Shown here piece after piece: positions 12,561 through 24,189 of a stretch of 64,000 bases of DNA (the first letter of the stretch is position 1; each line of letters starts with the position of its first letter). Both the position numbers and the translations under genes were made by a program. The stretch lies in NCBI GenBank assembly GCA_023014485.1, contig JAJOZX010003314.1, positions 275,001-339,000 of the forward strand, in the 5' to 3' direction. The notes below the pieces were generated by a model. It saw nothing but the letters and a program-made list of their open reading frames with translations. It was not told where the DNA came from and made no database searches. The stretch comes from Bathynomus jamesi. Its lineage: Eukaryota; Arthropoda; Malacostraca; Isopoda; Cirolanidae.

Positions 12561-12739
12561 CAATTTATTATTAAATCTAGGAGGTTTGCACCTATTATCC
12601 TGATGGGGAGTTGGTGTGTGTATTTGGGTACATTACTGCTCTTTAGGAGGGAGGTGGTTGAACTGCCGCCTCCAAAGTAGGGTCTAAAAAAGGGCTTGAA
12701 TTGTCCTCTATGGGAGGACCTGGGTCATATTCTATGGGA

Positions 12740-13174
12740 TCACCATACGCTGGAGGGTTTTCTTAAAAACTTTACTCTGGGGAAAATGATTCCTTCTACG
12801 TAGCGAACTATCCGACCTTGCTGATTGTACTGGGGTTTGTACATGGTGTAATAGGGTGATTGACCCTGTGGTCGTAATGTATTTGGTTGGTGGTTCGACT
12901 GAGGCTGGGAATGGACTGGTTTCTGGGGATTGGAAGACTTTTGGGAACGTTGGCGGTTCGATTTCTGGAAGTGGGGCCTATACCCTGCAGGGGCTTTATC
13001 GGCACATTTTTGGCGATCGCCACGGCGATGACCATGTTCGTGGCAGTGGGAGCAATAAGGGGGATAATTGCACTGACTTATCATGTACCCAACGCTATCG
13101 CAGTTAAAACACTGTGGAGAAGGGAGAGTATTCTGGGTTTGGGGGGCTTGTTTCTGGGGTGGTGTTCCCTGCAT
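12740..13174 (-). pseudogene. Gag nucleocapsid (zinc-knuckle) region
   Basis: A Gln/Pro/Ser-rich, basic peptide. The first knuckle reads CFNCDSVGYMISQC, which has C-x2-C-x4-Y-x4-C with Tyr where the family has His. A second Cys/His cluster CSHCHEHGH follows. The Tyr substitution is probably a decay mutation. Nucleocapsids bind element RNA during packaging. It lies directly upstream of protease on the minus strand, as expected for gag-pol order. Confidence 0.75.
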
Positions 13175-13588
13175 CGGCCTCGATTTATAAGATTGTTGTT
13201 GTTGGTGTTGTGGTTGTGGTTGCTGCTGCTGAATGTAATGTAGGGGGTTTCTCTACCCTTTCAGTAGTTCTGATTTGCTAAATCTGGGTAATGTTCCCGT
13301 GTTTTATTTATGGCTACACTTACTGGTTTGTCAACATTTAGAAACTCTTGAAACTTTTTTTTAGGTGCTCTGGGTAGGTTTTGGTAAATGGTCGTTGCTA
13401 CTATCAGGTTTCTTTGTTTTGAAGTGAAAGTAATGCCACACGCATTTTCTGCGACTCGGAGGGCTTCTCCTACGAGTTTCTGTTCGTGTAATAAAATTAT
13501 TTAAATCTTCATGTTCCTCTTTCTTTCATTTAGCTTGGAAGACTGCTTCTAACGTGGCTAAGGTTTGTGGAAGTGTTATTAGAATTTT

Positions 13589-14014
13589 TTAAAGAAATAA
13601 GTTTTGTTGAAAATTGTACCATGTTGTAGCTTCGCTGATGGATGGAACGTAGGTGACTGTATCATGAGCATTCCCTTCTTTAGGGTCGATAAACCTTTTT
13701 GCTTCCCTAATCTTCATATCATCGTCGGTGATGTTTTCGCGTAAGAAATGTTGTTCTAAAGACTCAATCCAAGGTCTTACGCGTGGTTCAACAAAGTTAT
13801 TATCTATGGCCCCCTTAAAAATTAAGACAGAATGGGGAAGGTTTACTGGTCTACCTAAGATAATATATGCTGGGGCGGGGGTTTGAGACATACTGGCTTG
13901 TACTTGATCTGAAGTTTGTGTGTTTGGGAATATGTTTGAGGGGCGCGGGGTAGGTGAAAAAATGTGTGTAGGGAAATTTTCGATGTCAGAAAGCGCACCG
14001 TCTGAATCGCTCAT
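13589..14014 (-). pseudogene. gag N-terminal part of the env-bearing Gypsy element
   Basis: A 141-codon frame begins MSDSDGALSDIENFP and ends at a stop in 13589-13591. The second half has a capsid-like stretch (residues about 75-140) rich in Trp, Phe and Glu. Between it and the nucleocapsid (13175-13588) more capsid-like sequence is present in broken frames. The family role is assembly of the virus-like particle. The stop separates the capsid from the zinc-knuckle region, so this copy cannot make a full Gag. Confidence 0.7.
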
Positions 14015-14663
14015 ATGTGAAGGTACTATTAATGTGTTCTAATTTGGTCTGCTTGACCGATCTTAATCTATGGAATGATCACTTGAGTGGTTTTCCTAAT
14101 TACTCTATCTAAAAAATACACATTAAATAAATGCACAACAATTTGCCTAACTAGGGTCAAATTTGAAAAGATTGTAAACAAAAAAATAATAAAAAATGTA
14201 AACAAGATTTCACTCGAATGTACGTGAAGGTATGGTAATAATATGCTTGGTACATTAAATAAAATTATACTATACTAACTCTAATAGTGGACATAACTCG
14301 GTTTCACTAAAAAGGAATGTATCAGTGGTGTATGGAATGTTCACTGTGTTTTTTGTTAATTCTGGTTTGATACTAATTATTAACTGTTAATAATACTGAC
14401 TTCAAATGTTGAGATTATTTAAAAAAAAAAGTCTTGTACTTAAGATTCCTACGGCGAAATCCTTGGAGACGTGTCCTGAAGACGTGTCTTCCTGGCCACT
14501 TGTTCTTGGATGAAAACTAGGCGTGGAGAACTTGGAGTCGTGACACACCGGTTCAACGGTGGATGTGACGAACTGGAAGTCGTGACACGCCGGTCAACTG
14601 GATGTTGGTTCTAGTTCCAGGGTCTGGAAGACTGGAAGAATCCTGGATGCAGAGGTCGCCAGT

Positions 14664-15238
14664 TGTTAACCCCTCCGTCTATGGCCTGGGTTAGTTCGAA
14701 GTCGACGGGGGTTCTAGTTAGGTGGCAGCAACGGATGTGTTACTTACAGTAGAAGATCTCGGAAAGTAATATAGAAGAAACTATTGTGGCTCGGAGGATT
14801 CTGGGAGGCTTACTAAATTCTCTGAAAATTCCCGCATTCTTCTTATAACGTATCGGGAAATTTTGATGACTAAGTTCTCTGAAGAGAGCAAGGCTCGAAG
14901 GAGAAGATAAAGACTATTTCTTACTGTAATTTACTGCTAAAATGTACAGGCAGTGCTCAGCCTTTGCGTTTACTTCTGAATGAACATGGAAGAAATTATT
15001 GGGGTTTATATACCCCGATTCTACTAACATCATCATTATTAAGTGTTGAAGAGGGCTGCTTTATTTTTGCACAATATTTGAAAATAAAGTAAATCTTTTA
15101 GCTGTGGTAATGTTTAGACGAATAAACAAGATATTTGAAGATGAAGCCATATTTTTATCTTAAACCGCGTATTTTCAGATCTGATGTTATGATCTGCCAA
15201 GTTTACTAAAAGTGGAAATTGAACAATGCATCTTTACA
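14664..15238 (-). repeat. 5' LTR of the env-bearing Gypsy element
   Basis: 575 bp and upstream of gag on the minus strand, so this is the promoter LTR. It starts TGTTAACCCCTCCG and ends CTTTACA like its partner. It joins directly to a LINE fragment at 15239. Confidence 0.92.
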
Positions 15239-15850
15239 CTAAAATATATCTTTTCGCAAATGCGGATTTCAAAATTGGATTGCGTACTCCAAATGGGGTC
15301 TAACTAATGATTTATAAAGAGGAACAACAATATCGCGCGATTTGTACTCAAAATTCCGAGCTATAAAACCTAACACTTTGTTTGCTTTATTGACCGCTGC
15401 TGTACTTTGTTTCGCTACTTTTAAATCACCAGTGACTAACACCTAAATCTTTTTCCTGCTCTACGCTTGCTAACTCCTTCCCTGACATACTATACGCAAA
15501 ATTACCGTTACGCGAACCTATATGTAAAATTTTGCACTTATCGACGTTAAATCTCATTTGCCATGTGACTGACCAATCAACGATTTTATTCAGATCTTCC
15601 TGGATTTTACCTCTATCTTCGTCATTAATCGCCCTACCACCCAGCTTCGTGTCATCCGCAAACTTTGAAGCTGTACTGACTAGGCCGACATCTAAATCAT
15701 TAATATATGATATATAAGAAAAAGCAAGGGGCCCAATACAGAACCCTGAGGAACGCCGCTCGCTACATTAGCCCAACACGACTCCGTTCCATCAACGACC
15801 ACCCTCTGTTTCCTACCTCGCAACCACTCTTTTATCCAATTTATTACAAC
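15239..15850 (-). pseudogene. CR1-like LINE fragment (RT palm to thumb)
   Basis: Minus-strand translation gives the RT region from just before the catalytic motif through LVRPHLEYAIQF, ending after RKDI exactly at the Gypsy LTR. The upstream half (15700-15850) is nearly identical to 19940-20090, and the downstream half matches the frame at 16398-17021, so all belong to one LINE family. Several stops and a frameshift near 15440. The abrupt end suggests the LTR element inserted into it or that both were cut at a common breakpoint. Confidence 0.8.
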
Positions 15851-15857
15851 ACCCCTG

Positions 15858-15858
15858 A

Positions 15859-15945
<87 letters not shown>
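15858..15945. repeat. TA then GA microsatellite
   Basis: (TA)n from about 15860 to 15903 changes abruptly to (GA)n up to 15945. It separates two LINE 3' fragments. Confidence 0.95.
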
Positions 15946-15946
<1 letters not shown>

Positions 15947-16392
15947 ACAAGGATTTACAAGGAAAAGAAGTACCTCAAAAGGCCTTGCGGCCCATACCGA
16001 GAAGGTACCAATGGCAACGGGTGCCAGGGAAAATTTTGTAAAAGTTTATTTTTCTTTCAACTATCCTAGCAGTAGTAGTAAACTGGATAGAAAAGTAGAA
16101 GGCTCTCTCCCCACCCTCCGCTCCCTCCCTGCCAGAGGCAGGTACGGAAAAAGGTTGAAGAAAATACCTTGACCCTGGAAAAGTAGCCGAGGAAATTTTA
16201 CAGGAAAGTGGAGAATATATAAATAGCTCTATATTTAGTTTGCTCACATGAGAGTATTCAGTACTTTGTCTAGCCTATTTTTAAACACATTTACACTTTG
16301 ACTGGAAACAACCTCTGAGGGAAGTTGGTTCCAGATATTAACTATTTTATAGGAAAAGAAATTTCCGCAGACTGAGGTCCTAAATGTCTTTA
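15946..16392 (-). pseudogene. 3' end of a CR1-like LINE, truncated
   Basis: Minus-strand translation of 16246-16392 gives the last 49 residues of ORF2 (VNIWNQLPSEVVSSQSVNVF), ending in a stop, followed by a 3' UTR down to the GA repeat. The same C-terminus, diverged, occurs again immediately upstream at 16398, so two 3' ends lie head to tail. Confidence 0.75.
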
Positions 16393-17030
16393 CACACTCA
16401 AATAGTGTGCAAGATTTCGTCTACCCTTTTCTTGAACTGATCCACAGAGGAACTGTTCACAACTTCCGAAGGTAACCTTTTCCATGTGTCACAGATCTTA
16501 TACGTAAAGTAATTCCCACACACACTAGTCCTAAACCGTTTCAAATCCAACTTCCAACCATTGTTGCGAGTTGGGTTATCATTTAAACTAAACATACTTC
16601 TAAAATCGACATCGTTGAACCCTCGTAAGAGCTTGAAAACCTCGATCAGTTGACCGCGCAGCCTCCGAGTTTCAAGCGAAAACAAGTTCAGGGCGCGTAA
16701 CCGTCGATTGTAGCCCATATGCCTAACGGAAGCGATTAACTTTGTGGCCCTCGCCTGCACTCGCTCCAGCCTCTCAATATCTTTCCTGAGGGTGGGCGAC
16801 CAGAACTGCACAGCATACTCCAGGTACGGCCGAACAAGGGAATTGTACAGTGAGAGCACAATCTCCTTGTTCCGAAACTGAAATTGCCTCCTGATATAAC
16901 CCAATAGTTTCTGGGCTTTCTTTTCCACCTCTACACACTGTTTCGTAAACTTAAGGTCGCTGCTAATTAGCACACCCAAGTCCTTTTCTAAATCAGTCAC
17001 CTCGATATTACTGCCCAACATCGAGTAGTC
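16393..17030 (-). pseudogene. CR1-like LINE ORF2 C-terminal domain
   Basis: A 207-codon open frame covers the thumb and C-terminal domain: DLEKDLGVLISSDLKF, LYNSLVRPYLEYAVQFW and a final KRLPSEVVNSSSVDQFKKR. This part follows the catalytic domain in CR1/jockey-type ORF2 proteins. No catalytic residues are present, so it is a 5'-truncated copy, the usual fate of LINE insertions. The uninterrupted frame suggests this copy is younger than its neighbours. A GA repeat bounds its 5' end at 17037. Confidence 0.85.
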
Positions 17031-17032
17031 CG

Positions 17033-17036
<4 letters not shown>

Positions 17037-17076
<40 letters not shown>
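17037..17076. repeat. GA microsatellite
   Basis: A run of (GA)n between a minus-strand and a plus-strand LINE fragment. Confidence 0.95.
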
Positions 17077-17079
<3 letters not shown>

Positions 17080-17098
17080 TTCGATTACGCCTCGCTCG

Positions 17099-17524
17099 GT
17101 GCGCAGTTCCCCCCCCTCCCACCGAAGAAGGAGGGGCACGCGCGGCCGTCAGGTTATAAACACCTCTAACAGACCCTCACGAAGCCACATAGTAAGGGAG
17201 GGGCGTCCTATCCCCCAAAGCTTGTGCCACCCATCCCCCAGGCACGCGAACCATGTCTCAGAGAGATCGTGGGAAGAGGAAGACGGGGGGGGAAATGTTA
17301 ACAGGCGCTCTTCCCGAAGGTTTCCTCAACCGGTCCCCGCGGCGAGGCCACCAATGGGGAAACTCACCCTCTTTGTGTCGCGAATTCAGCTCTCGAACGA
17401 GGCATGCGATATTCGACACGTGATGGAAGAAGTCATTGGTGAAAACAGTTTCGTGATAGTTAATAAACTAAACACGAAATCTCCGTATTATAACTCATTT
17501 AAAGTAATAAGGTATTATTGTTAA
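17099..17524 (+). pseudogene. LINE ORF1 fragment
   Basis: The N-terminal two thirds are low-complexity, Arg/Ser/Pro-rich. The last 55 residues (LFVSRIQLSNEACDIRHV, then NSFVIVNKLNTKSPYYNSFK) resemble the RRM-like C-terminal domain that closes ORF1 in many arthropod LINEs. It lies upstream of an endonuclease/RT ORF2 on the same strand, which supports the call. ORF1 proteins chaperone LINE RNA. The start is not certain, and the frame may be 5' truncated at the GA repeat. Confidence 0.6.
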
Positions 17525-17657
17525 GGAGTTTATTCACTTACTTTTCCAGATTTGATAACAAGCAAAATAATAATAATAGGCGCCCTAACGGTAGTGCCTG
17601 AAAGTTGTACTGTGTAAAATAATAATAATCTTACTAATAATAAATTCTCTATCAGTC

Positions 17658-19800
17658 ATGGCGGATAACTTGTTGAAAATAGTCTCATATAATATAAGTT
17701 CAGTGACAATTCAAATGTAGATGCTCATAAAATCTGCGACAGTGCAGATTTGATACGCCGCAGGAGCACTGGCTACCTAAGCAAGAGCTAAAATTTCTCT
17801 CTACTGCTGATGACGCATGGTACATAAATTCATCATGGATGGTAGATTTGTCAGATGAATTAAAGCACCACCACCAAAAGGCCTACCGTACATTCTTAAT
17901 AAGGAAAAAATTGTCACATTATCGCTTGTTAAAAATGTTATGTTTTAAGGTTGTTAGGCATTGAATTACAAGTGAACAATGATTACTGGTAAATAGCAGT
18001 TTACAATTAATATGCAATCTAGATGAATACATTGATTTGCTGTACAAAATGAAGTCATTATCAGATGACCCCAAATATTCTCACTGTATAATAATGGGGG
18101 ACTTTAACGCACATGTGAACTCGGAATTCTTTGTAAAATTATGTAACATGTGCGAGTCGGCCAATTTAAGTATAAGTGATGTAGATGTATTAGGGGTAGC
18201 CAGTGGTAATTTTACATACGTTAGCGATATGAGTGGTACCACCAGGTGGATTGATCATTGTCTCACTAGTAATAATCTAAAGAATCGAATTGTTAGAATT
18301 CATATTCTGCATGATTTCCTTCTTTCTGATCATAGACCATTAGAAATATTAATTAACTTTACCAATTTATGCGCAACACTATTATTCTTACCTATTGAGT
18401 TCTTGTTATGTCGCGTCGATTGGTCCAATGTTAATATGCAGCAGAGGATAGAATACAAAGACAGAGCAAGTCACCTTTTTAATAATTTCGAAATTTTGCA
18501 TCTTGCCTGTAATAATCCTTGCTCAAATGATTCTCACTGTAAACTCATAAATAGGTATTATAGTAAGAAAATATCCCTGTTAAGAGAAGCAGGAAGCACC
18601 CTGATTAAATCTTACAACTATCATACTAAGATTATTCCTGGATGGAATGATTTTATTGCCCCCCTGAAGAGGAAATCGAAAGACGCCTGTGATTTGTGGT
18701 GCTTTCATGGTAGATCCAGATTAGGACCAGTATACATGAATATGTGTAGAAGTAGGGGTCAGTATAAGGCGGTCATGTCATGAGGCGATGTACAGTAAAC
18801 AAGAAGAACAGTCTATTCGAGCATCAAAAGCCTGTGAAGCTCACATAACAAATTTCCAAAATTTATTATCGTTATTTAAGAATCAAACGGGTGTCAAAAG
18901 TGTCCTCCCTCCGACAATCGATAGGGTGTCGGGGAAGGATGAAATTGCAAAGCTGTGGAAAAACCACTATTCTAACATTCTTTATTGTGTGAGTAAGGAT
19001 AATCTTAAGATAGATTGCAACGAAACGATTGCGGGATGAGACAAGGCTCCTTGCTCTCCCCTATGCTGTTTAATGTGTATATTGGCGGATTAATTGCTTC
19101 ACTTAACGAGGCAACAGTGGGTTGTTGTAGAGATAACACCATATCATCGGCATAAATTATGTTATTTATCCTTGTGTTAACAAGTCCCTCTGTTAAAGGT
19201 CTGCATCGGCTACTAAACGTCTGCAAGGAGTATTCAGAGAAACATAGTTTTTGTAACATTAAAAAGAATATCAAGGTTATGCAATTTCACCCTAAAAGCT
19301 GAAATCAGCCAGCTGATATAAGGTTTAAAATGAATGAGATATGACTCAAATACTTAAACTCTTGTACTTCCTCAATTACTTCACCAAACTATTACCAGCT
19401 CCTTGAGTGATGACTAAGAAAACAATCTCGAAGCCTGTGTGCTAAAGCGAATATGATATAAGGAACTTTCATTTCTGTACAAGTGAAGCTAAAGAGACAC
19501 TCTTTCGTACTTTCTGCAGTAATATACACGGACAGCAACTCTGGGTGAATTATAAAAAAGGTTCTTGCAGAACCCAAAATTTGCTGCACAACAGGTCTTT
19601 GCGGATAGCAAATGTTTGCTATCCGCAATGTCCCAAGCTTCCCGGAGGTAACAAGACGTGCTCAATACAGTCTAATGCAGAGAATTCAAAAATCAACCAA
19701 CCCGATCATCCAAGCTATCCATGAGTCCTGCCATTTATCCTCTAAGCTACGGACTTCTTGGTACGAAAACGTCTGTCTGTAGCTCCACTTAACTTCGACA
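17658..19800 (+). pseudogene. LINE ORF2 (AP endonuclease, RT, C-terminal domain), decayed
   Basis: A start ATG at 17658 opens MADNLLKIVSYNISS, the endonuclease N-terminus. The best frame (18037-18783) has the endonuclease signatures MGDFNAHV and SDHRPL. The pre-RT linker is in 18788-19039. RT resumes at about 19034 with GMRQGSLLSPMLFNVYIGGL. The catalytic YADD stretch is missing in this orientation but readable on the opposite strand at about 19141-19165 (see findings). The C-terminal domain is scattered over 19330-19800. Multiple stops and frameshifts are present. Confidence 0.8.
19133..19181. other. Micro-inversion carrying the RT catalytic YADD codons
   Basis: Within the plus-strand LINE, a ~49-bp stretch reads as INNIIYADDMVL on the minus strand, while the flanks read as LINE RT on the plus strand. 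The edges are short inverted repeats, ATAACACC and GTGTTAA, giving a plausible mechanism. Confidence 0.7.
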
Positions 19801-19819
19801 TTACAATAATAATAACACT

Positions 19820-20740
19820 TAAATTTTCCTAGATTTTACCTCTATCTTCGTCTTTAATCGCCCTACCACCCAGCTTCGTGTCATCCATCCGCAAACTTTG
19901 AAACTGTACTGACTAGGCCGACAACTAAATCGTTAATATAAGTTATATAAGAAAAAGCAAGGGCCCCATTACAGAACCCTGAGGAACGCCACTCGCTACA
20001 TTAGCCCAACACGACTCCGCTCCATCAACGACCACCCTCAGTTTCCTACCTCGCAACCACTCTTCCAGCCAATTTATTACTACACCCCTGATTCCATGAG
20101 CCTTAGTTTTTCCAATGAGTCTTTTGTGCAGCACGGTGTCAAACGCTTTTTGAAAATCTAAATACACTACATCAACCGCCCGATGTCTATCGTAAATGTC
20201 AACCACACTTTGGAAAAATTCTAAAAGATTAGTTAAGCAAGATTTGTTTCGCCTAAAACCATGCTGCGTATTTCTAACTAGTTTATGCAATTCTAAGTGT
20301 TCGACTATACGATCCCTAATTATTGATTCCAGTAGCTTACCTACAACAGGCGTTAAACTGATTGGCCTATAATTTCCCGCCGCACCTTTATCGCCTCTCT
20401 TAAAGATAGGTGTTACGTCTGCTAACTTGAAATTATCTGGTACGCACCCCTCAGAAATAGACGTATTAAAAATCTTTGTTAGCGGCACCACAATGCTATC
20501 TTTTAATTCTTTTAGTTGTATGGGATATATGGAATCCGTCCCCGGTGATTTACGCGTTTTCATTTTATCAATATAGCGCATTACCTCCCCTTCACTAACC
20601 ACAGCACCTTTTGATAATGGTAATATTTTGGATAATATTATGTCTATGACCGTAGGGATATTCGTTACATCTTCTATAGTAGAAACTGACGTAAAGAATT
20701 CGTTTAGCAAGGTAGCCATATTTTTTTTTTAGTTTCTTTT
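19820..20740 (-). pseudogene. CR1-like LINE reverse transcriptase fragment
   Basis: A 258-codon frame (19943-20719) covers RT fingers and palm: SPGTDSIYPIQLKELKDSIV, RPISLTPVVGKLLESIIRDR, VVYLDFQKAFDTV with the first catalytic Asp, and ASGVPQGSVMGPLLF. It stops at a TAA where the strand before the catalytic FADD should start. The continuation to about 19830 shows FAD followed by an extra base, a frameshift that destroys the catalytic pair. It belongs to the same family as 15239-15850. It is truncated at both ends and abuts the plus-strand LINE. Confidence 0.88.
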
Positions 20741-20985
20741 GGTGGCCATGAGCGGTCTTACTTTGAAAGGTGGATAGCAGAGCGAACACAAGACGAAGAC
20801 TATGGAACAGCTAACGGAAATGAACAATAGACGAGGAGGAGGAGGAGGAAAAAAAAAAACCAGAAAAATCATAGCGGAGTCACAGCCGGTAAAGAAGTTG
20901 GGAGCGAAAGAGGAAGGAGAACAACCAGGTTACCGAAAAGTAGGGACCTACAGATAGAATAGCGCCAAGCCTATCACAAGGCCCG
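20741..20985. other. Purine-rich spacer with GAGGAGGAGG repeat
   Basis: Non-coding. It contains a short (GAG)n plus A-run near 20835-20860 and probably is the 3' UTR of the RNase H-bearing LINE that follows on the minus strand. Confidence 0.5.
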
Positions 20986-20989
20986 ACGC

Positions 20990-21835
20990 TCACCAAAACG
21001 GGAAAATACTCTGCGCAGAGTAAAGCGGACACTCCACCAGGAGGTGGGCAACTGTAAGTGAAACGTTACAATTGAGACATCGGGGCACCCGATCCCCGGC
21101 CATCAAATGGCCACACCCATCTGACCCATGGCTAATACGGAGGCGGGCCAGAGCCACCTCCTTATGGCGCGACCGATGGAAGGAAGAGGCCCAACATCCC
21201 AATTTGGGTTTAATCTTGCAGAGTTTGTTATTTGTAGTGCCATCCCAGCGACTCTGCCACCGGGAGCGCAAAATCCTACGGAAGCCAGGGATATAATCGG
21301 AAAAGAAGAGGGACACGGGTGAAACCTGTAGTCGGCACGCGGAACGGGCAGCTCGATCGGCAGCCTCATTTCCAGCCACGTTAACATGTGCAGGGACCCA
21401 GCAAAATACGACCTCCTTGCCACCAAAAGTGACAAGGATATGGCACAGTAGCTAGATTCGTCGGACCAGTGGGTGGACAGGGTCGAAACACTCCAGGCCA
21501 TCCAGGGCACTGCGGGAATCCGAATAGATGACAAACGACCCATCCGGATGCTCCCGCACCACCTCCAGAGCGCTCAGAATGGCATAGAGCTCCGCCGTGA
21601 AAACGGAAGCCGCATCAGGGAGACGGGTACATCGGGGAGCAAGGGCAGACGACTGGGGAACAGCCGCAGCCACAACGCCCCCCGACGACCTCCAGCCATC
21701 TGTGAAGACTGCAACACATGCAGAGTGACACGGTGCATGCTGAAGGAACAGAGACCGAAGCAAGGCAGAGTCAGAATCGGCCCTGCGAACGGGGCGCAAC
21801 GCCCTACAGCACGCAACAGGGGTGCTCTCCTCCAT
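20990..21835 (-). pseudogene. LINE RNase H domain and Cys-rich tail
   Basis: The RNase H core is split across frames: VFTDGWRSSGGV with the first Asp, FTAELYAILSALEVV with the Glu, and YSDSRSALDGL with the next Asp, then GNEAADRAAR holding the last Asp. The tail has CLNCNVSLTVAHLLVECPLY, a C-x2-C...H...C pattern found at the end of jockey/I-type ORF2. A frameshift near 21420 breaks the domain. Confidence 0.85.
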
Positions 21836-22542
21836 CCGTTATACCGGTCTCTTTCAAGGGTGTTGCACCTTGGGAGGAGTGCCCATACCATCGAGGAGGG
21901 AGGTCACAGTGTCGTTGAAATACCAACCCCCATCCCGGCAGAACGCCCTCTCAACCACCTGGAATAGAGGAGAGTTGGGAAGACGGAGAATCCGGAGATA
22001 GTGCTTGGCAATGAGGAACGACCTCCGATCCTCGAAGGGAGGGATGTCGCACTCAACCTGCAGACTATCAACCGGAGAGGAGCGGAAGGCGCCAGATGAC
22101 ATGCGCAGTCCTCTAGAGAGGACCGGATCCAGTATCCGAAGGGTCGTACGGGAGGCGGAGCCATACACCACACTCCCATAATCTAATTTTGACTGTACCA
22201 GGGACACGTACAAACGGAGGGGTGTCCGCCTATCAGCGCCCCATGTAGTATGCGACAGATGTCCCAGCAAATCCAGGGTACGTCTTGTAGACTCGCGCAG
22301 CCGGCGAAGGTGGGGAACCCAGCTCAAACGGCTGTCGAAAACCATGCCCACGAAACGTACACTCGGGGGTCAGCCTCCGGTCTTCGTTCAATCAGTAAGA
22401 TTAAAGGCCGGGACGGCGCCGGATCCCCGTCTCTTCGACGGAAGAAAGGCCACACACGAAGTCTTCGGGGAAGACAGCGTAAGGCCCACCGACGACACCC
22501 AGCGTTCAACCCGATTGACCGCGAGTTGGACTTGCCTCTCCA

Positions 22543-23775
22543 CTAGGGGGGACTCGTCCCCGCGGCATAGACAGCCAGATCGTCGGCGTAGATGGAACAG
22601 CGCACCTTGGGCGGAAAGGCTCCCGGTAGCGCAGACATGACCAGATTGAAGCAGGAGACGCTCAAGACACACCCCTGGGGCACCCCCTGCTCCTGAACAT
22701 ACAGGTCAGATAGGGCCGCCCCATTACGGACGCGGAAAGTGCGACGGCAGAGGAAGTTACGAAGAAATGTGGGCAAAAAGCCGACAAAACCAAGAGACTT
22801 CAAACGGTCCATGACAACTCCCCGACGGGTCGTGTCATAGGCCTTTTGGACATCGAAAACGACGGCCAGAACAAGATTCCGGCGGGAAAAGGCTGCTCGT
22901 ACATCATGACCAAGGAGGAGAAGGGGGTCCAGAGTACCCTGAAATCGACAAAAGCCATACTTGATCGGGGGGAATAACCCAAGCGACTCCAGTGAAAAGG
23001 AAAGTCGGACGGCCACCATCTTTTCAAGGAGCTTGCATAAGCAGCTCGTCAAGGCAATAGGCCGATAGCCCGCCACTTCCGCCGGATCCTTCCCCGGCTT
23101 AGGTATCGGGACCACAATCGCCTCCCTCCAACGGGAAGGGAACGACCCTTCAACCCACACCCGGTTGAAAAGATCCACCAAGAAGTGTAGGGCCATCGGG
23201 TGCAGGTTCCAAATAAAGTCATACGGAATGTCATTAGGGCCAGGGGCGGAAAAACGACGGGTTGCCAAGGCAGCCCGAAGTTCCCGCATCGTAAAAAGAC
23301 GGTTATAGGGCTCGTTCCCAGGCGGCGGGAACGTAACATCCGACAAAGGACGATCCGCAGCTGAAGGCGAACGGGAAACCACAGCAAAAGTCCCGGCCAG
23401 CCGATCGGTTACAGCAGTAGGATCCGAAAGGAAGCCGTCCCCGTCCCGAAGGACAGGGCGACTAGCAGGGACCGGCTTCCCCTCGATACAACGTACCTTC
23501 CGACACACAGCAGCAGAAGGGGTAGATGAGGAAATGCCGGATACAAAAGCACGCCAAGAAGCCCGACGGGCCAACTTGAGAGTCCGGCGGGCGAAAGCCT
23601 TCGCCCGCCGCATCTCAATCAAGTGGTCCGCGCGCCGGGTGCGGTGGAAGCGGCGCGTTGCCCTCTTCCTCTCACACACAACCTGGTGACATGCTGGAGT
23701 CCACCACAGGACGCTACGCGTCCGCGGGTTACCGGAAGATCGAGGAATAAAGTCCTCCGCGACGCCCATCAGCAC
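22543..23775 (-). pseudogene. I/LOA-like LINE reverse transcriptase
   Basis: A 410-codon frame. The N-terminal 200 residues are the arginine-rich pre-RT linker. RT motifs follow: SAPGPNDIPYDFIWNL, EAIVVPIPKPGKDPAEVAGY, FDVQKAYDTT with the first Asp, QGVPQGCVLSV and SIYADDLAVYA with the catalytic pair. All catalytic residues are intact. The frame ends in a TAG at 22543-22545, after AGTSPP, and the thumb continues in another frame, a recent-looking frameshift. High GC sets it apart from the AT-rich neighbours. Confidence 0.9.
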
Positions 23776-24189
23776 CCTCTCGAAGAACTCGAGTTTGGCT
23801 CTGTGGATGAGAGCTTAAACACCGAACGGGCAATGACGGAACGAGCTCTGGAGGATGGCCAGTCAGCCCGCGCCAGGCACCACCTCGGTCGAGACGAGAG
23901 ACCCAGCTGCGGTCTAATTAGGTAAGAACTGACGCACCGTATGCGTAACCGTCACTAAGCCGCTATAGAATGCTTTGAATGACGACTCCGCCCCACTGCA
24001 CTTCTCATTGGTCAATTCCCTTTAACGTCATCGACGGCACAATACATACTCCAAATAGTGTTTCAAAACCATTGATGAGCAATTCGAAAATAATTTAATT
24101 TTAATCGTTGCCTAAATAAATTTTCGCCCACCTTCAGTCAAATTTTCGCCCACTTTCGCCCCCCCCCCAAGAATTTCATTTTCGACCCG

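Larger units (their letters stand above)
5720..15238 (-). mobile_element. Env-bearing Ty3/Gypsy LTR retrotransposon (errantivirus-like), degenerate
   Basis: Two direct repeats of about 550-575 bp start TGTTAACCCCTCCG and end CTTTACA, bounding 9.5 kb. Read on the minus strand the internal order is gag, Cys-rich nucleocapsid, protease, RT, RNase H, integrase, then a third frame with a C-terminal membrane anchor. This is the plan of endogenous retrovirus-like Gypsy elements of arthropods. Every gene carries stops or frameshifts. I could not find a clear target duplication (left flank GTATA, right flank CTAAA). The primer-binding region next to the 5' LTR reads TGGCGACC on the minus strand. The stretch 6268-6911 holds no gene. 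Confidence 0.92.
20986..23935 (-). mobile_element. RNase H-bearing LINE (I/LOA-like), 5' truncated
   Basis: GC-rich compared with its surroundings. In minus-strand order it carries the end of the linker after the endonuclease (about 23935-23780), RT (22543-23775), the thumb and connection (21854-22672), and a C-terminal RNase H plus Cys-rich tail (20990-21835). LINEs with RNase H after RT belong to the I superclade. The endonuclease and ORF1 are missing, so the 5' part was lost. Frameshifts separate the domains. Confidence 0.85.

Noticed and set aside
21473..21967. Plus-strand 164-codon frame in the GC-rich LINE
   Set aside because: Antisense to the RNase H domain; GC-rich DNA has few stops, and no family signature is present.
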